Of a stretch of 64,000 nucleotides of DNA, positions 45,192 through 54,514 are shown piece by piece; the stretch's first letter is position 1; each line of letters begins with the position of its first letter. A program made the position numbers and the translations under genes. The notes beneath the pieces were generated by a model that saw only the letters and a program-made list of their open reading frames with translations, made no database searches and was not told the DNA's origin. This DNA comes from CALODP01 sp942492055 (lineage in GTDB: Bacteria > Bacteroidota > Ignavibacteria > Ignavibacteriales > Melioribacteraceae). The stretch lies in the NCBI GenBank assembly GCA_942492055.1, contig CALODP010000015.1, positions 310,001-374,000 on the forward strand, written 5' to 3'.

Positions 45192-46355
45192 ATGAATATT
45201 TTACCATATCAGTATAAAGCAAGTAAAATATGCAGTCGGTGTTTAATGGATGATACTGTACCGGGTATTACTTTTGATGAGAATGAAGAATGTACTTTTT
45301 GCAAAATACATGACGATTTAGAAAGTAAACATCCGTTAAATAGTGAAACCCCCGAGAAGCTTAATGAATTAGTGTCAAAAATAAAAAAAGATGGTAAGAG
45401 AAAAGAATATGACTGTATAGTTGGTGTTAGCGGTGGAAGAGATAGTACTTATACGTTATATAATGCTGTAAAATTAGGGTTAAGACCTCTTGCGGTTCAT
45501 TTTGATAACGGATGGAATTCTGAGATTGCCGTTCAAAATATCAAAAATGCGTGTGAGATACTTAATGTAGATTTATATACTCATGTTGCAGATTGGGAAG
45601 AATTTAAGGATCTGCAAAGATCTTTCTTATTTGCTTCTGTGCCTGATGCTGAAGTGCCGACTGATTGGATTATTTTTTCTGTTCTTTTTGAGCAAGCCGC
45701 AAAATATAAAGTAAAGTATATTATTCATGGTCACTCTTTTAGAACAGAGGGAACAACTCCTCTTACCTGGACATATATGGATGGAAAATATGTAAGAGAT
45801 GTTCAAAAAAGATTTGGGACTCTGAAACCAAAGAGTTTTCCCAATATGAATATGTTTAAATATGTCTATTATTCTTTTATCAAGAAAGTACGTCAAATCC
45901 GGATATTATATTATTTGCCATATAATGAGAAGGAAGTTTTATCAATTCTTGAAGAGAAACTGGGATGGAGAAATTATGGTGATAAACATCATGAGTCGAA
46001 ATATACAGCGTTTTTCCAAGCTTACATATTAACTAGAAAATTTAATATTGATAAACGAAAATTACATTATTCGGCTAAAGTAAGAAACGGGCAATTAACA
46101 AGAGAAGAGGCTTTGGAAGTAATAAAGAAAGATCCATATTCGGATGGAAAAGAAGCTTTGGATTATTGCTTAAAGAAGCTTGATTTGTCTTATGAGGATT
46201 TTGAAAAAATAATGGATTCTCCGGTTAAGTCTTTTAAAGATTATAAATCATATTTCCCTTTAGTAAAGACTCTTAAGGCACCTATACTGTGGGGGAATAA
46301 AATTGGGATAGTTCCTGATACAGTCTATAAGAAATTTTTCAATTTTGATATTTGA
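45192..46355 (+). CDS. wbpG: N-acetyl sugar amidotransferase (WbpG-like)
   Basis: This 387-residue ATP pyrophosphatase-type enzyme would activate an N-acetyl group and replace its oxygen with ammonia, giving an acetamidino sugar. It has an N-terminal zinc-binding pair of Cys motifs (CSRCLMDD and CTFC), the PP-loop VGVSGGRDSTYTLY near residue 80, and later EGTTPLTWTYMDG and HESKYTAFFQAY segments typical of the family. With the HisH- and HisF-like proteins it forms the amidination module. The ATG at 45192 is preferred to the adjacent TTG. Confidence 0.9.
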   Translation: MNILPYQYKASKICSRCLMDDTVPGITFDENEECTFCKIHDDLESKHPLNSETPEKLNELVSKIKKDGKRKEYDCIVGVSGGRDSTYTLYNAVKLGLRPLAVHFDNGWNSEIAVQNIKNACEILNVDLYTHVADWEEFKDLQRSFLFASVPDAEVPTDWIIFSVLFEQAAKYKVKYIIHGHSFRTEGTTPLTWTYMDGKYVRDVQKRFGTLKPKSFPNMNMFKYVYYSFIKKVRQIRILYYLPYNEKEVLSILEEKLGWRNYGDKHHESKYTAFFQAYILTRKFNIDKRKLHYSAKVRNGQLTREEALEVIKKDPYSDGKEALDYCLKKLDLSYEDFEKIMDSPVKSFKDYKSYFPLVKTLKAPILWGNKIGIVPDTVYKKFFNFDI

Positions 46356-46375
46356 TTTCCTTGTATTGTTTGTAT

Positions 46376-48322
46376 ATGAAAAAAAAAATTACTGAGAATA
46401 TTGTATTACAGTTGATTGCTTTCGGGATAGTACATTTTCTGAAAAGAGTATCTATTGTTCCGGAAGAGGTTGATGTTTATGTATTCATATTATATCTGGG
46501 TGCATTGAATATTTCATCTCTTTTAACTCGAAAATTTAGAGATGTTCAATTGTACGGAGTCAATGTTGTTTTGTTTGCCAACTTAAAAGCTTTGATTCTG
46601 AACCTTGGAATCCTTTCTTTATTTGTAACTCTCTTTTCCGAGTTAAATCCATCACGATTTGTCCTTTTGGGGTCGGTTTTCCTCTATTTTATTTTCGAAG
46701 TTATATTATTCTTTTTTATCAATCGAAAACCTATTGGAAAGATTGATAGAAAAACGATAAGCTTTTCATGGTTCTCAGTTTTACTTGAGTTCCTTTTGCT
46801 ATCATGGGTTGTTCTGTACGGATACTTAAGCAATTATTCCAACGGATATTCATTTAGTGAAGAAATTCTATTTTTGAGTGTTTTATACTTATTCTGGTTT
46901 TTAGCCGGAGGATTAACTCATCATTTTTCTTCCATTGATGGTAATGAAAGCTTTTGGCCATTTATTTGGGGACGCATTAAATCGTATGTATTATTAGGCG
47001 CTTTGGTTTCATTCGTTGTTTTTCTACTTCAGCTTCCCGATGGAACAAGTAAGTTGTTAATATATAGTATTTCTCTCTTTGCTTTTTGGGCTGTTTTAGT
47101 ATCTTCAATCATATATATATACAAAAAACCTTCGAAAACAGATGAGATAGAGCCTAAGATAACAGGAATAACAGAAGAGATTTCGGATGACAGCGCGCGT
47201 ATTTTATCAAAAAAATTGCAAGCGACTTCCAAATATATTTTTAATTCTACAAACGACTCAAACGGTTATCTAAAAGAGCAATTGAGAGATATGTATCTCA
47301 AAAAGTTTCCGAACGTCTTTGAGTTTATTAATGAAAATGTTGAATTAGGTAGTATTTCCCCTTCGGCATCTGTTATATTACGCTCTTCCGATATCTACAA
47401 TGTAGAGGTTTTACCGGATGATATGGTTGAACTCTATATGAATCTCCATGAGTTGAACGATATCCGTAGAATTAATCATTATATGATTGAAGTTAACAAG
47501 AGATTGAAAAACGGTGGAATATTTATCGGGAAAATTGAGCCGAATAGATTTAGGAAGCTTCGGTATTTAAAGAACTATCCCTACTATATTGGTCTCTTCT
47601 TCTATATCATTGATTTTATTTGGAGAAGAGCTTTTCCAAAGTTACCATTTGTTAAGAAAATCTATTTTGCCTTTACGAAAGGGAAAAAAAGAGCATTATC
47701 AATGGCTGAAGGCTTAGGGCGTTTGTATTATTGTGGTTTCGAAGTTATCGGTATCAAAGAAATTGATAATTTTCTTTACTTTACGGCAAGAAAAGTAAAA
47801 GAACCCTCTATTGATAAAACTCCTTCTTACGGACCGTTTTTTCGTATGAAAAGAGAGGGGAAAGGGGGTAAGTTGATATATGTTTACAAAGTTAGAACTA
47901 TGCATCCCTATTCCGAATATCTTCAGCAATTTATTTATGATAATTTTAGCCTCAAAAAAGGGGGTAAGTTCGATAATGATTTTAGGATAACTTATTGGGG
48001 AAAAATATTCAGAAAGCTCTGGATTGATGAGCTACCAATGATTGTTAATTGGTTAAAAGGGGAATTGAAAATAGTAGGTGTTAGGCCATTAAGCAAACAA
48101 TACTTAACACTATATGATGATGAACTTGTAGAACTTAGAAGGAATCATAAACCAGGGCTTGTTCCACCTTATTATGCGGATATGCCTGAGACAATTGAAG
48201 AGATTAAAGAGTCGGAAAAAAGATATTTGAAAAGTTATGAAAAATACGGAAAGATAATTGATCTCAAATATTTCTGTAAAGCTTTTTATAATATTATACT
48301 TAAGAAAAAAAGGAGTGCTTAG
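46376..48322 (+). CDS. Sugar-phosphate transferase with multi-TM N-terminus and central methyltransferase-like domain
   Basis: A 648-residue protein with about eight membrane helices in its first 250 residues. A central soluble region (about 270-480) resembles a degenerate class I methyltransferase (LNDIRRINHYMIEVNKRLKNGG, IFIGKIEP). The C-terminal bacterial sugar-transferase domain has YKVRTMHPY, LWIDELPMIVNW and VGVRPLSKQY. Such enzymes put the first sugar-phosphate on undecaprenyl phosphate. The ATG at 46376 is chosen over a TTG eight codons upstream. The substrate could be UDP-linked; the central domain may be structural. Confidence 0.85.
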   Translation: MKKKITENIVLQLIAFGIVHFLKRVSIVPEEVDVYVFILYLGALNISSLLTRKFRDVQLYGVNVVLFANLKALILNLGILSLFVTLFSELNPSRFVLLGSVFLYFIFEVILFFFINRKPIGKIDRKTISFSWFSVLLEFLLLSWVVLYGYLSNYSNGYSFSEEILFLSVLYLFWFLAGGLTHHFSSIDGNESFWPFIWGRIKSYVLLGALVSFVVFLLQLPDGTSKLLIYSISLFAFWAVLVSSIIYIYKKPSKTDEIEPKITGITEEISDDSARILSKKLQATSKYIFNSTNDSNGYLKEQLRDMYLKKFPNVFEFINENVELGSISPSASVILRSSDIYNVEVLPDDMVELYMNLHELNDIRRINHYMIEVNKRLKNGGIFIGKIEPNRFRKLRYLKNYPYYIGLFFYIIDFIWRRAFPKLPFVKKIYFAFTKGKKRALSMAEGLGRLYYCGFEVIGIKEIDNFLYFTARKVKEPSIDKTPSYGPFFRMKREGKGGKLIYVYKVRTMHPYSEYLQQFIYDNFSLKKGGKFDNDFRITYWGKIFRKLWIDELPMIVNWLKGELKIVGVRPLSKQYLTLYDDELVELRRNHKPGLVPPYYADMPETIEEIKESEKRYLKSYEKYGKIIDLKYFCKAFYNIILKKKRSA

Positions 48323-48326
48323 ATAG

Positions 48327-49946
48327 ATGGGTAGATTTGGTTCTATCGCTTTTTTGACTCTTATTTTTTTGAGCAGTTTTCGAATAACGGGAACTGCTCA
48401 AATTATATATGAGCCGTTAAAAAATGATGTTTATAAGTTTTTAGATAGAGAGGAAATAAAAGGTAATATTACTCTTACATCCGAAGTTCGACCATTTAGT
48501 AGAAAATATATCGCTTCCAAATTAGTAGAGCTTAGTAAAAGAACTAATAAACTTAATTCAACCGAGACAGAAGAGTTGAGATGGTTATTAGACGATTACG
48601 GGATTGAATTAGAAGATACTTCTCTTAATAGATTGAGATTATTCTCATATTCCGATGAAAATTTTGATTTTGTTCTTTCCCCAATTGCCGCTTACGGAAT
48701 TTCGCAAACAGGAAACAAAAAAGGACATTCTCGTAGAATCGGTTTAAGAGTTTATACAACTTATTCAGATTGGTTTGGAGCTTCGCTTCATATGACTGAT
48801 AACGGAGAATTTGGAGATAATGTTGATAATAATAAACAATTTTCCTCTAAAAGAGGAGCGGATGAAATTAGTGCTCCGAATGGAATTGAATTTAGTGATG
48901 TTAGAGTACAATTGAATATTGATTTCAAATGGGGTGCAATCTCTCTAATGAAAGATTATTCTTGTTGGGGACAAGGTTATTTTGGTAACGTAATATTGTC
49001 TGATAAAGCTCCATCTTTTACAAAGCTATATTTAGAGCTAAAGCCAACTGATTGGATTCGTTTTTATTATACTTACGGATGGATACATTCCGGAGTGATC
49101 GATTCTTCCGTTTCTCATATTAGTAATAGAGGAAGTCTATTCGAACAAGAGTTCAATGAATTCTTTCCAAAATATTTTGTAAGTAATTTTATTACTATTT
49201 CCCCGATAAAAAGAATCGATTTTTCGTTGGGAAATTATATTGTATATGCCGGGGATGTTCGTCCCGAAATGTTTATTCCCTTCAATTTTTTTAAGTATAT
49301 GGATAGAGATACAGGGAAGAAATCAATTCAGGATGGGAATGGGGGATTACAGTTTGATTTGGCAGTAAAATATCCTGATAATTATAAATTCTATTCATCG
49401 CTACTATTGGATGTAACAAGTATTAGAGAATTAATGAATGCAGAGTTTCAGCATACATGGTATGGTGTAACAATCGGAATGAAGAGAATTAACCTTTTTG
49501 CTGATAATCTCGATTTTATATTGGAGTATACGCGTATAAATCCATGGGTATATGAACATAAGATTGATCTTACAACCTATAAGCATCTTGATTATTCTAT
49601 TGGTCATTGGTTGGGACAAAATGCTGATCAATTGAGAATTGAAGCTAATTATCGACCGATACGAGGATTAAACTTAAAGGGATATTATGAAAGGTTACGA
49701 AAAGGGGGAATGAAAGATCTCAAATTTGCGTATGAAGATCCGGATGTTGAGCCATTTTTATACGGGCCGATTAGAAAAGATTATGTTGTTGGAATTGAAG
49801 CAAAATATGAAATAATACATGAGTTTTTTATAGAAGCAAAGTATAAATATTCTGATATAAAGGATCAGCAGATTGGAAGAACTCCGGAATTTCTTTTGGG
49901 GAATAACAATAATTTATCATTGTCTCTATATTATGGTTTACCTTAA
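48327..49946 (+). CDS. Wzi-like capsule assembly outer-membrane barrel
   Basis: A 539-residue protein with a signal peptide (about residues 1-24, ending GTAQ), an N-terminal helical/charged region, then many amphipathic beta strands ending in NNLSLSLYYGLP, consistent with an outer-membrane barrel. It resembles the Wzi/capsule-assembly family, which binds polysaccharide at the outer surface. The ATG is 4 nt past the previous stop, with AAGGAG about 11 nt upstream. Recognition of the family is by pattern and context rather than a single motif. Confidence 0.7.
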   Translation: MGRFGSIAFLTLIFLSSFRITGTAQIIYEPLKNDVYKFLDREEIKGNITLTSEVRPFSRKYIASKLVELSKRTNKLNSTETEELRWLLDDYGIELEDTSLNRLRLFSYSDENFDFVLSPIAAYGISQTGNKKGHSRRIGLRVYTTYSDWFGASLHMTDNGEFGDNVDNNKQFSSKRGADEISAPNGIEFSDVRVQLNIDFKWGAISLMKDYSCWGQGYFGNVILSDKAPSFTKLYLELKPTDWIRFYYTYGWIHSGVIDSSVSHISNRGSLFEQEFNEFFPKYFVSNFITISPIKRIDFSLGNYIVYAGDVRPEMFIPFNFFKYMDRDTGKKSIQDGNGGLQFDLAVKYPDNYKFYSSLLLDVTSIRELMNAEFQHTWYGVTIGMKRINLFADNLDFILEYTRINPWVYEHKIDLTTYKHLDYSIGHWLGQNADQLRIEANYRPIRGLNLKGYYERLRKGGMKDLKFAYEDPDVEPFLYGPIRKDYVVGIEAKYEIIHEFFIEAKYKYSDIKDQQIGRTPEFLLGNNNNLSLSLYYGLP

Positions 49947-49951
49947 TCTCA

Positions 49952-51202
49952 ATGTGTTCTCTTAATATGAATTATTATCCTAATAGATTCTACATTGTAG
50001 TTGTAATTTTATATGTTCTATTTGGTACTATCTCGATACTTACCTTAAATCCACATTTAGATGAGGTCGATTATCACTATCCGACTATTGTTTCATTTAC
50101 TGAGAATGGAATATCTGAAACATTAACCGGAGATGGATATAAATCGGCAAGTACTCCTTTACCTTATATAATAGAGACCACGCTTCACAATATACTGGAT
50201 ATTGTACCTTCTCTAGCTTCGGTGAGAGTGATAAATATTTTGGTATCTTTCTTATCTCTTTTAGTTTTCTATTTTTTGCTAAAAGAGACTGGAAAAGATA
50301 TACTCTATGCCGGTTTAATCCTATTCTTTTACCCCTATTTTATTAAGCCTTCCTTTGCTCTTTTTATGGCCATATATGGGCTTTTTTTCTTTCTACTATT
50401 TCTAATCTTTATTCAAAAAACATGTATTGCAAATAAAGTTTGCGCCGGAGTATTCTTATGTTTTGCTATTCTTTCTCAGCAATTCTATCTGATTATCCTT
50501 CCATTTTACGCACTATATGAATTTTACAAGTTAAATAAAACTCGCGAAATCATTAAGTTTATCAAAGAGAACATTGCTTTTTCTTTAACCCTTATTCCAG
50601 TTGTGATTTTGTTTATTCTTTGGAATGGATGGACTCATCCTAATTTTCATGCATGGGGTATTGTAGTTAGATTAGAATATATTACTGCGGTTTTACTTGT
50701 TCTCGGAGGAGTATTATTTCCTTATATTTTGGATAAATGGAAAGAGTTTTCAAAATCAGAAATCATTATCGCAATATTACTAGCTGTTGTTCTTGTTGTT
50801 TTCTTTTATCCTGTTTGGGTAAATGAACCAACCTTAGGTGGAATATCAGGATATTCCTTTCATATGATTGACATTATTTGTCAAATTAATTTTCTATTTG
50901 GGAATTTTATCAAAATCCTATGTGTATTCGTCGGAATATTAGTATTAGTTCATATACTCTGTAAAAACAATAAGATTAATGAAATACTAAAAGCTATTTT
51001 TATTGCTTTATTAGTTGGCTTTATCATTAATAGACTTCCTTCGGAAAGGCATATGTTGCCATTGATTACTACAGCGTTTCTTATGACGCTTCCATTTTCA
51101 CCAAAGACTGTAATTAATAGAATCTGGATTCCATATCAAGCAATACTAGGAATTGTTTATTTTTATTATATCATGTTCTTATATAAAATACCAATTGGAT
51201 AG
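49952..51202 (+). CDS. GT-C type integral membrane glycosyltransferase-like protein
   Basis: A 416-residue protein with about ten membrane helices. Its first periplasmic loop carries HLDEVDYHYP, an acidic pair of the kind used by GT-C enzymes (DolP-mannose/arnT-type) that take lipid-phosphate sugars in the periplasm. It has no other named motif. A side-branch or lipid-linked sugar addition in the polysaccharide pathway is inferred. The gene converges with the ligase-like gene, overlapping it by 37 nt. An alternative start lies 15 nt downstream. Confidence 0.65.
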   Translation: MCSLNMNYYPNRFYIVVVILYVLFGTISILTLNPHLDEVDYHYPTIVSFTENGISETLTGDGYKSASTPLPYIIETTLHNILDIVPSLASVRVINILVSFLSLLVFYFLLKETGKDILYAGLILFFYPYFIKPSFALFMAIYGLFFFLLFLIFIQKTCIANKVCAGVFLCFAILSQQFYLIILPFYALYEFYKLNKTREIIKFIKENIAFSLTLIPVVILFILWNGWTHPNFHAWGIVVRLEYITAVLLVLGGVLFPYILDKWKEFSKSEIIIAILLAVVLVVFFYPVWVNEPTLGGISGYSFHMIDIICQINFLFGNFIKILCVFVGILVLVHILCKNNKINEILKAIFIALLVGFIINRLPSERHMLPLITTAFLMTLPFSPKTVINRIWIPYQAILGIVYFYYIMFLYKIPIG

Positions 51203-52389
51203 GATGTATTTTTAATATTCTTAAATCCAACAAATGCTAAGAAAATAAACAATTGCGGTTGAGTAGTCAGATCTTTCGAGAACAGGGATAACCAAAATGC
51301 CAAAATGAATATTACTACTAATATAGAATTCGATTTAAGATTCCTAATTATCAAGTAAAATATCCATCCGAATAGAAAGATTCCTAATATCCCCAACTCA
51401 AATGCAATTTCTAATATAATATTATGAGGATACTTTTTAATTAATAATTCCCCTAACATAATATTTTCATTATAGCCCCCTAAACCATATCCAAATAATG
51501 GTGCCGCTAAAAATTTTTCAAATGATTTTTCATATGCTTCCAATCTTACTTCTATGGAAGTATCAGTTGTTTTCCCGCTTTTAGTGAGTTCGCTAATACC
51601 GTGGAATCTCTTAGAGGAGTTATTACCTGATAAATGTAGTGCCGTAAGGAGTAATACAGATACTAGGAAATAATATCTAAATGTTTTTGCTTTGAGAGTA
51701 GTATTTGTTATCGAAAAGAAAGATTTGGCAAGTATAATAATAGAGACAATGCTTATCCCTAAAAAACTAGCTCTGTGTCCTGATAAGTATGTTCCAATTA
51801 CAATCATTACTAAAATTGTAGTGGAATGAATAAGTTTTTTCTTATTATTTAATAGAAAATGTGTTATTAGGAATATTGAGAAAGAGAAGCACAAATATCT
51901 TCCGATAATCACATGGCTCCATTGAGAGATGGATACTATTCCAGGCATATAGGAAAAAGGATGGAACAGTAAAACGGATAATATCACAAAAAGTGTAACA
52001 GCAAAATTACTCCAATATAGTCCTTTCCATAAACTCTTAGAGTTAATTTGTAAGAAAATGTAGGTTGCATAAACTAGCGGAATATTGAATAGCACAAAAT
52101 TAATCCACTTGAGGGATCCAAAATAAGGATTCAGAGAATACAATATTGATAAAAAAAGATAGCTAGAAAGTGCAATAATAACACAGTACTTTTTTTTTGA
52201 AGGTATCAATATGTTTTTTGGTATTTTATTCCATTTAATATATAAGAATAGGCTTGTGAATAACGACAAGATTGAGAAAAATTTCAAAAAAAATGAATAT
52301 GTCTTATAATTGGATATTGTGCATGTGAATATGGAAAAAATATAAAGTAAAGAGATAACGTAATGAAGATTTTTTTTTATTGTTTGCAT
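51166..52389 (-). CDS. waaL: O-antigen ligase-like membrane protein (WaaL family)
   Basis: A 407-residue protein with about twelve membrane helices and the ligase-superfamily features: TYLSGHRASFLGI, then a large periplasmic loop with RLEAYEKSFEKFLAAPLFGYGLGGYNEN and HNIILEIAFELGILGIFLFGW, matching the WaaL/Wzy-C motif order. It would transfer the polymerised glycan to lipid A core or protein, or act as an alternative polymerase. It is the only minus-strand gene at the end of the locus and overlaps the GT-C gene tail-to-tail. Confidence 0.8.
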   Translation of the reverse strand: MQTIKKNLHYVISLLYIFSIFTCTISNYKTYSFFLKFFSILSLFTSLFLYIKWNKIPKNILIPSKKKYCVIIALSSYLFLSILYSLNPYFGSLKWINFVLFNIPLVYATYIFLQINSKSLWKGLYWSNFAVTLFVILSVLLFHPFSYMPGIVSISQWSHVIIGRYLCFSFSIFLITHFLLNNKKKLIHSTTILVMIVIGTYLSGHRASFLGISIVSIIILAKSFFSITNTTLKAKTFRYYFLVSVLLLTALHLSGNNSSKRFHGISELTKSGKTTDTSIEVRLEAYEKSFEKFLAAPLFGYGLGGYNENIMLGELLIKKYPHNIILEIAFELGILGIFLFGWIFYLIIRNLKSNSILVVIFILAFWLSLFSKDLTTQPQLFIFLAFVGFKNIKNTSYPIGILYKNMI

Positions 52390-52449
52390 CGAATTCAGTT
52401 TATTGTTATTTCAAGATATTTATTAGATTTAAAAGAAAAAAGAAAATAT

Positions 52450-54336
52450 TTATATCCCTTCCTTTATCCTTTCCAATTCTTCCCATCTCTCGAAAAGTTT
52501 TTGCGCGAGTGCTTTTGCTTCTTCCAATTGAGAATTTAATTCATTTGTTAAGTGAGCATGTTTTTCGTAGAAATCGGGGGAAACAAATATAGCTTCTATT
52601 CTTTCAACTTCGGCCTCAGCTTCCAGTATCTTTTCTTCGATTGAATCATATTCTCTCTGTTCATTGTAAGAGAGTTTACGTTTGGAATGATTTACTCTGG
52701 TATCTTTCTTTTCTTCTTTCTCTTTTTTATCCTCTTTTTCCAGAGTTATTCTTTCTTTTCTCTTTTGAAGATAGTAATCGTAATTTCCTTCAGAGTAATA
52801 TGTATTACCGTTCCCTTCAAAGGCCAATATTCCATTACATACTCTATTAAGAAAATATCTGTCGTGACTTACAACAACAACGCATCCTTCGAAACTCATT
52901 AATGCTTCTTCCAAAATACGAAGAGTGGGGAGGTCAAGATCATTTGTAGGCTCATCAAGTAAAAGGAAGTTACCTCCGTTTTTCAGAATCTTGGCAAGTG
53001 CTAATCTACTTCTTTCTCCACCCGAAAGTCTTCCTACAAGTGTATTGATTCTGTCATCTGTAAAAAGAAATCTTCTTAGATAAGTCCAAACGTTCATTTG
53101 GTTTTTCCCGAAGCGAACAAAATCATTACCGTCACCAACTGCGTCTATAACCGTATCTTCATCATTAAGAAGCATTCTTGATTGATCGATATAGTTAAAT
53201 TCGGTTTTTTCTCCTATATCCAGTTTACCGATTGTAGGTTGAAGTTCTCCTATAATGATTTTAAGAAGAGTAGTTTTTCCGATACCGTTTTTTCCTACTA
53301 CTCCAATTCTTTTCCCTTTATCGAAATTAATATTTAGGCTTTCAAAGAGTTTTTTTCCACCCAGAGTAGATCCGAGATTCTTCAATTCCAAAACTTTATT
53401 TCCTAATTTTTCTGCTTTAGGAATTACCAACTCCACATCAAGTTCTACTTCATCATTTGTTATTGAAGAAACTTCTTCGAATTTATCTAACCTACTTTTG
53501 GATTTGGATGTTCTTGCTTTCGGACCTCTACGAACCCATTCCAACTCTCTTCGGAGGAAGTTTTGACGTTTCTTTTCCTCTGCTTCCTTTATCGCTTGTC
53601 TTTCGGATTTGGAAATTAAATAATCCGAGTAATTCCCTTGGTGTGAATGAAAAATACCGTTATTCAATTCTACGATTCTTGTAGCGATTCTATCCAAGAA
53701 ATAACGATCATGAGTAACAAAGATACAAGTTCCCTTATAAGAGGCCAAAAAATTCTCTATCCATTCAATCGAGTAGGTATCTAAGTGGTTAGTAGGTTCA
53801 TCTAAAATCAGAAGATCGGGATTTGATATCAAAGCACGGCAAAGCGCGACTCTTCTTTTTTCTCCACCTGAAAGATTCTTCACAATCTTATCCTGATCTG
53901 GCGCGTTTAGTGCTTCTATCAATATTGAAACTCTCTTATCCAAATTCCATCCGTCACAATCTTGAATTTTCTTTTCTAGAAAATCTCGTTTGGGAGAATC
54001 ATACGGGAGAGATTCATATTCATCAATCAATGCTGTAATATTATTTGCCCCATCTAAGATGTTTTCCTTAACTGTCATATAGTCATTAAGGGTAAATTCT
54101 TGGGAAAGTGATGCGACTACTAATTCTTTTCTTTTGGCAACCTCACCGGAATCAGGTGGCATTAGATCAGCGATTATTTTAAGGAAAGTCGATTTACCTG
54201 CTCCGTTGCGACCAACAAGACCAATTCTGTCTCCTTCGTGAATACTGATAGATGCTTTGTCCAAAATAATCTGCTCACCGTAATGAACTTCCAAATCAAG
54301 TGCCGTTAATATTACCGGATTTATTTCGTTTGCCAT
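52450..54336 (-). CDS. uup: ABC-F family ATPase (Uup-like)
   Basis: This 628-residue soluble protein has two ABC domains. The first has GLVGRNGAGKST (about residue 40) and the signature LSGGEKRRVAL. The second has GVVGKNGIGKTT and LSGGERSRLAL, with an inter-domain linker (charged, about 240-320) and a C-terminal coiled coil rich in Glu and Lys, as in Uup. ABC-F proteins act on ribosomes or in DNA stability, not transport. The stop lies 60 nt upstream of the waaL-like start on the same strand. Confidence 0.95.
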   Translation of the reverse strand: MANEINPVILTALDLEVHYGEQIILDKASISIHEGDRIGLVGRNGAGKSTFLKIIADLMPPDSGEVAKRKELVVASLSQEFTLNDYMTVKENILDGANNITALIDEYESLPYDSPKRDFLEKKIQDCDGWNLDKRVSILIEALNAPDQDKIVKNLSGGEKRRVALCRALISNPDLLILDEPTNHLDTYSIEWIENFLASYKGTCIFVTHDRYFLDRIATRIVELNNGIFHSHQGNYSDYLISKSERQAIKEAEEKKRQNFLRRELEWVRRGPKARTSKSKSRLDKFEEVSSITNDEVELDVELVIPKAEKLGNKVLELKNLGSTLGGKKLFESLNINFDKGKRIGVVGKNGIGKTTLLKIIIGELQPTIGKLDIGEKTEFNYIDQSRMLLNDEDTVIDAVGDGNDFVRFGKNQMNVWTYLRRFLFTDDRINTLVGRLSGGERSRLALAKILKNGGNFLLLDEPTNDLDLPTLRILEEALMSFEGCVVVVSHDRYFLNRVCNGILAFEGNGNTYYSEGNYDYYLQKRKERITLEKEDKKEKEEKKDTRVNHSKRKLSYNEQREYDSIEEKILEAEAEVERIEAIFVSPDFYEKHAHLTNELNSQLEEAKALAQKLFERWEELERIKEGI

Positions 54337-54514
54337 GTTAACCTTTTTTCTTTTACAACAGTCAGCAAATATACTGAATTGTAGAGTAATTGATTAGAAA
54401 TTCATTGCTGATAAATATGAAGAAGCCAATTTATCTTAAAAGAGGGTTGAAAGTAAAGGTTTCTTATCTTTATCTTCGAAAACATATTTTGAGAATTATA
54501 CATAAGGAAATTAT

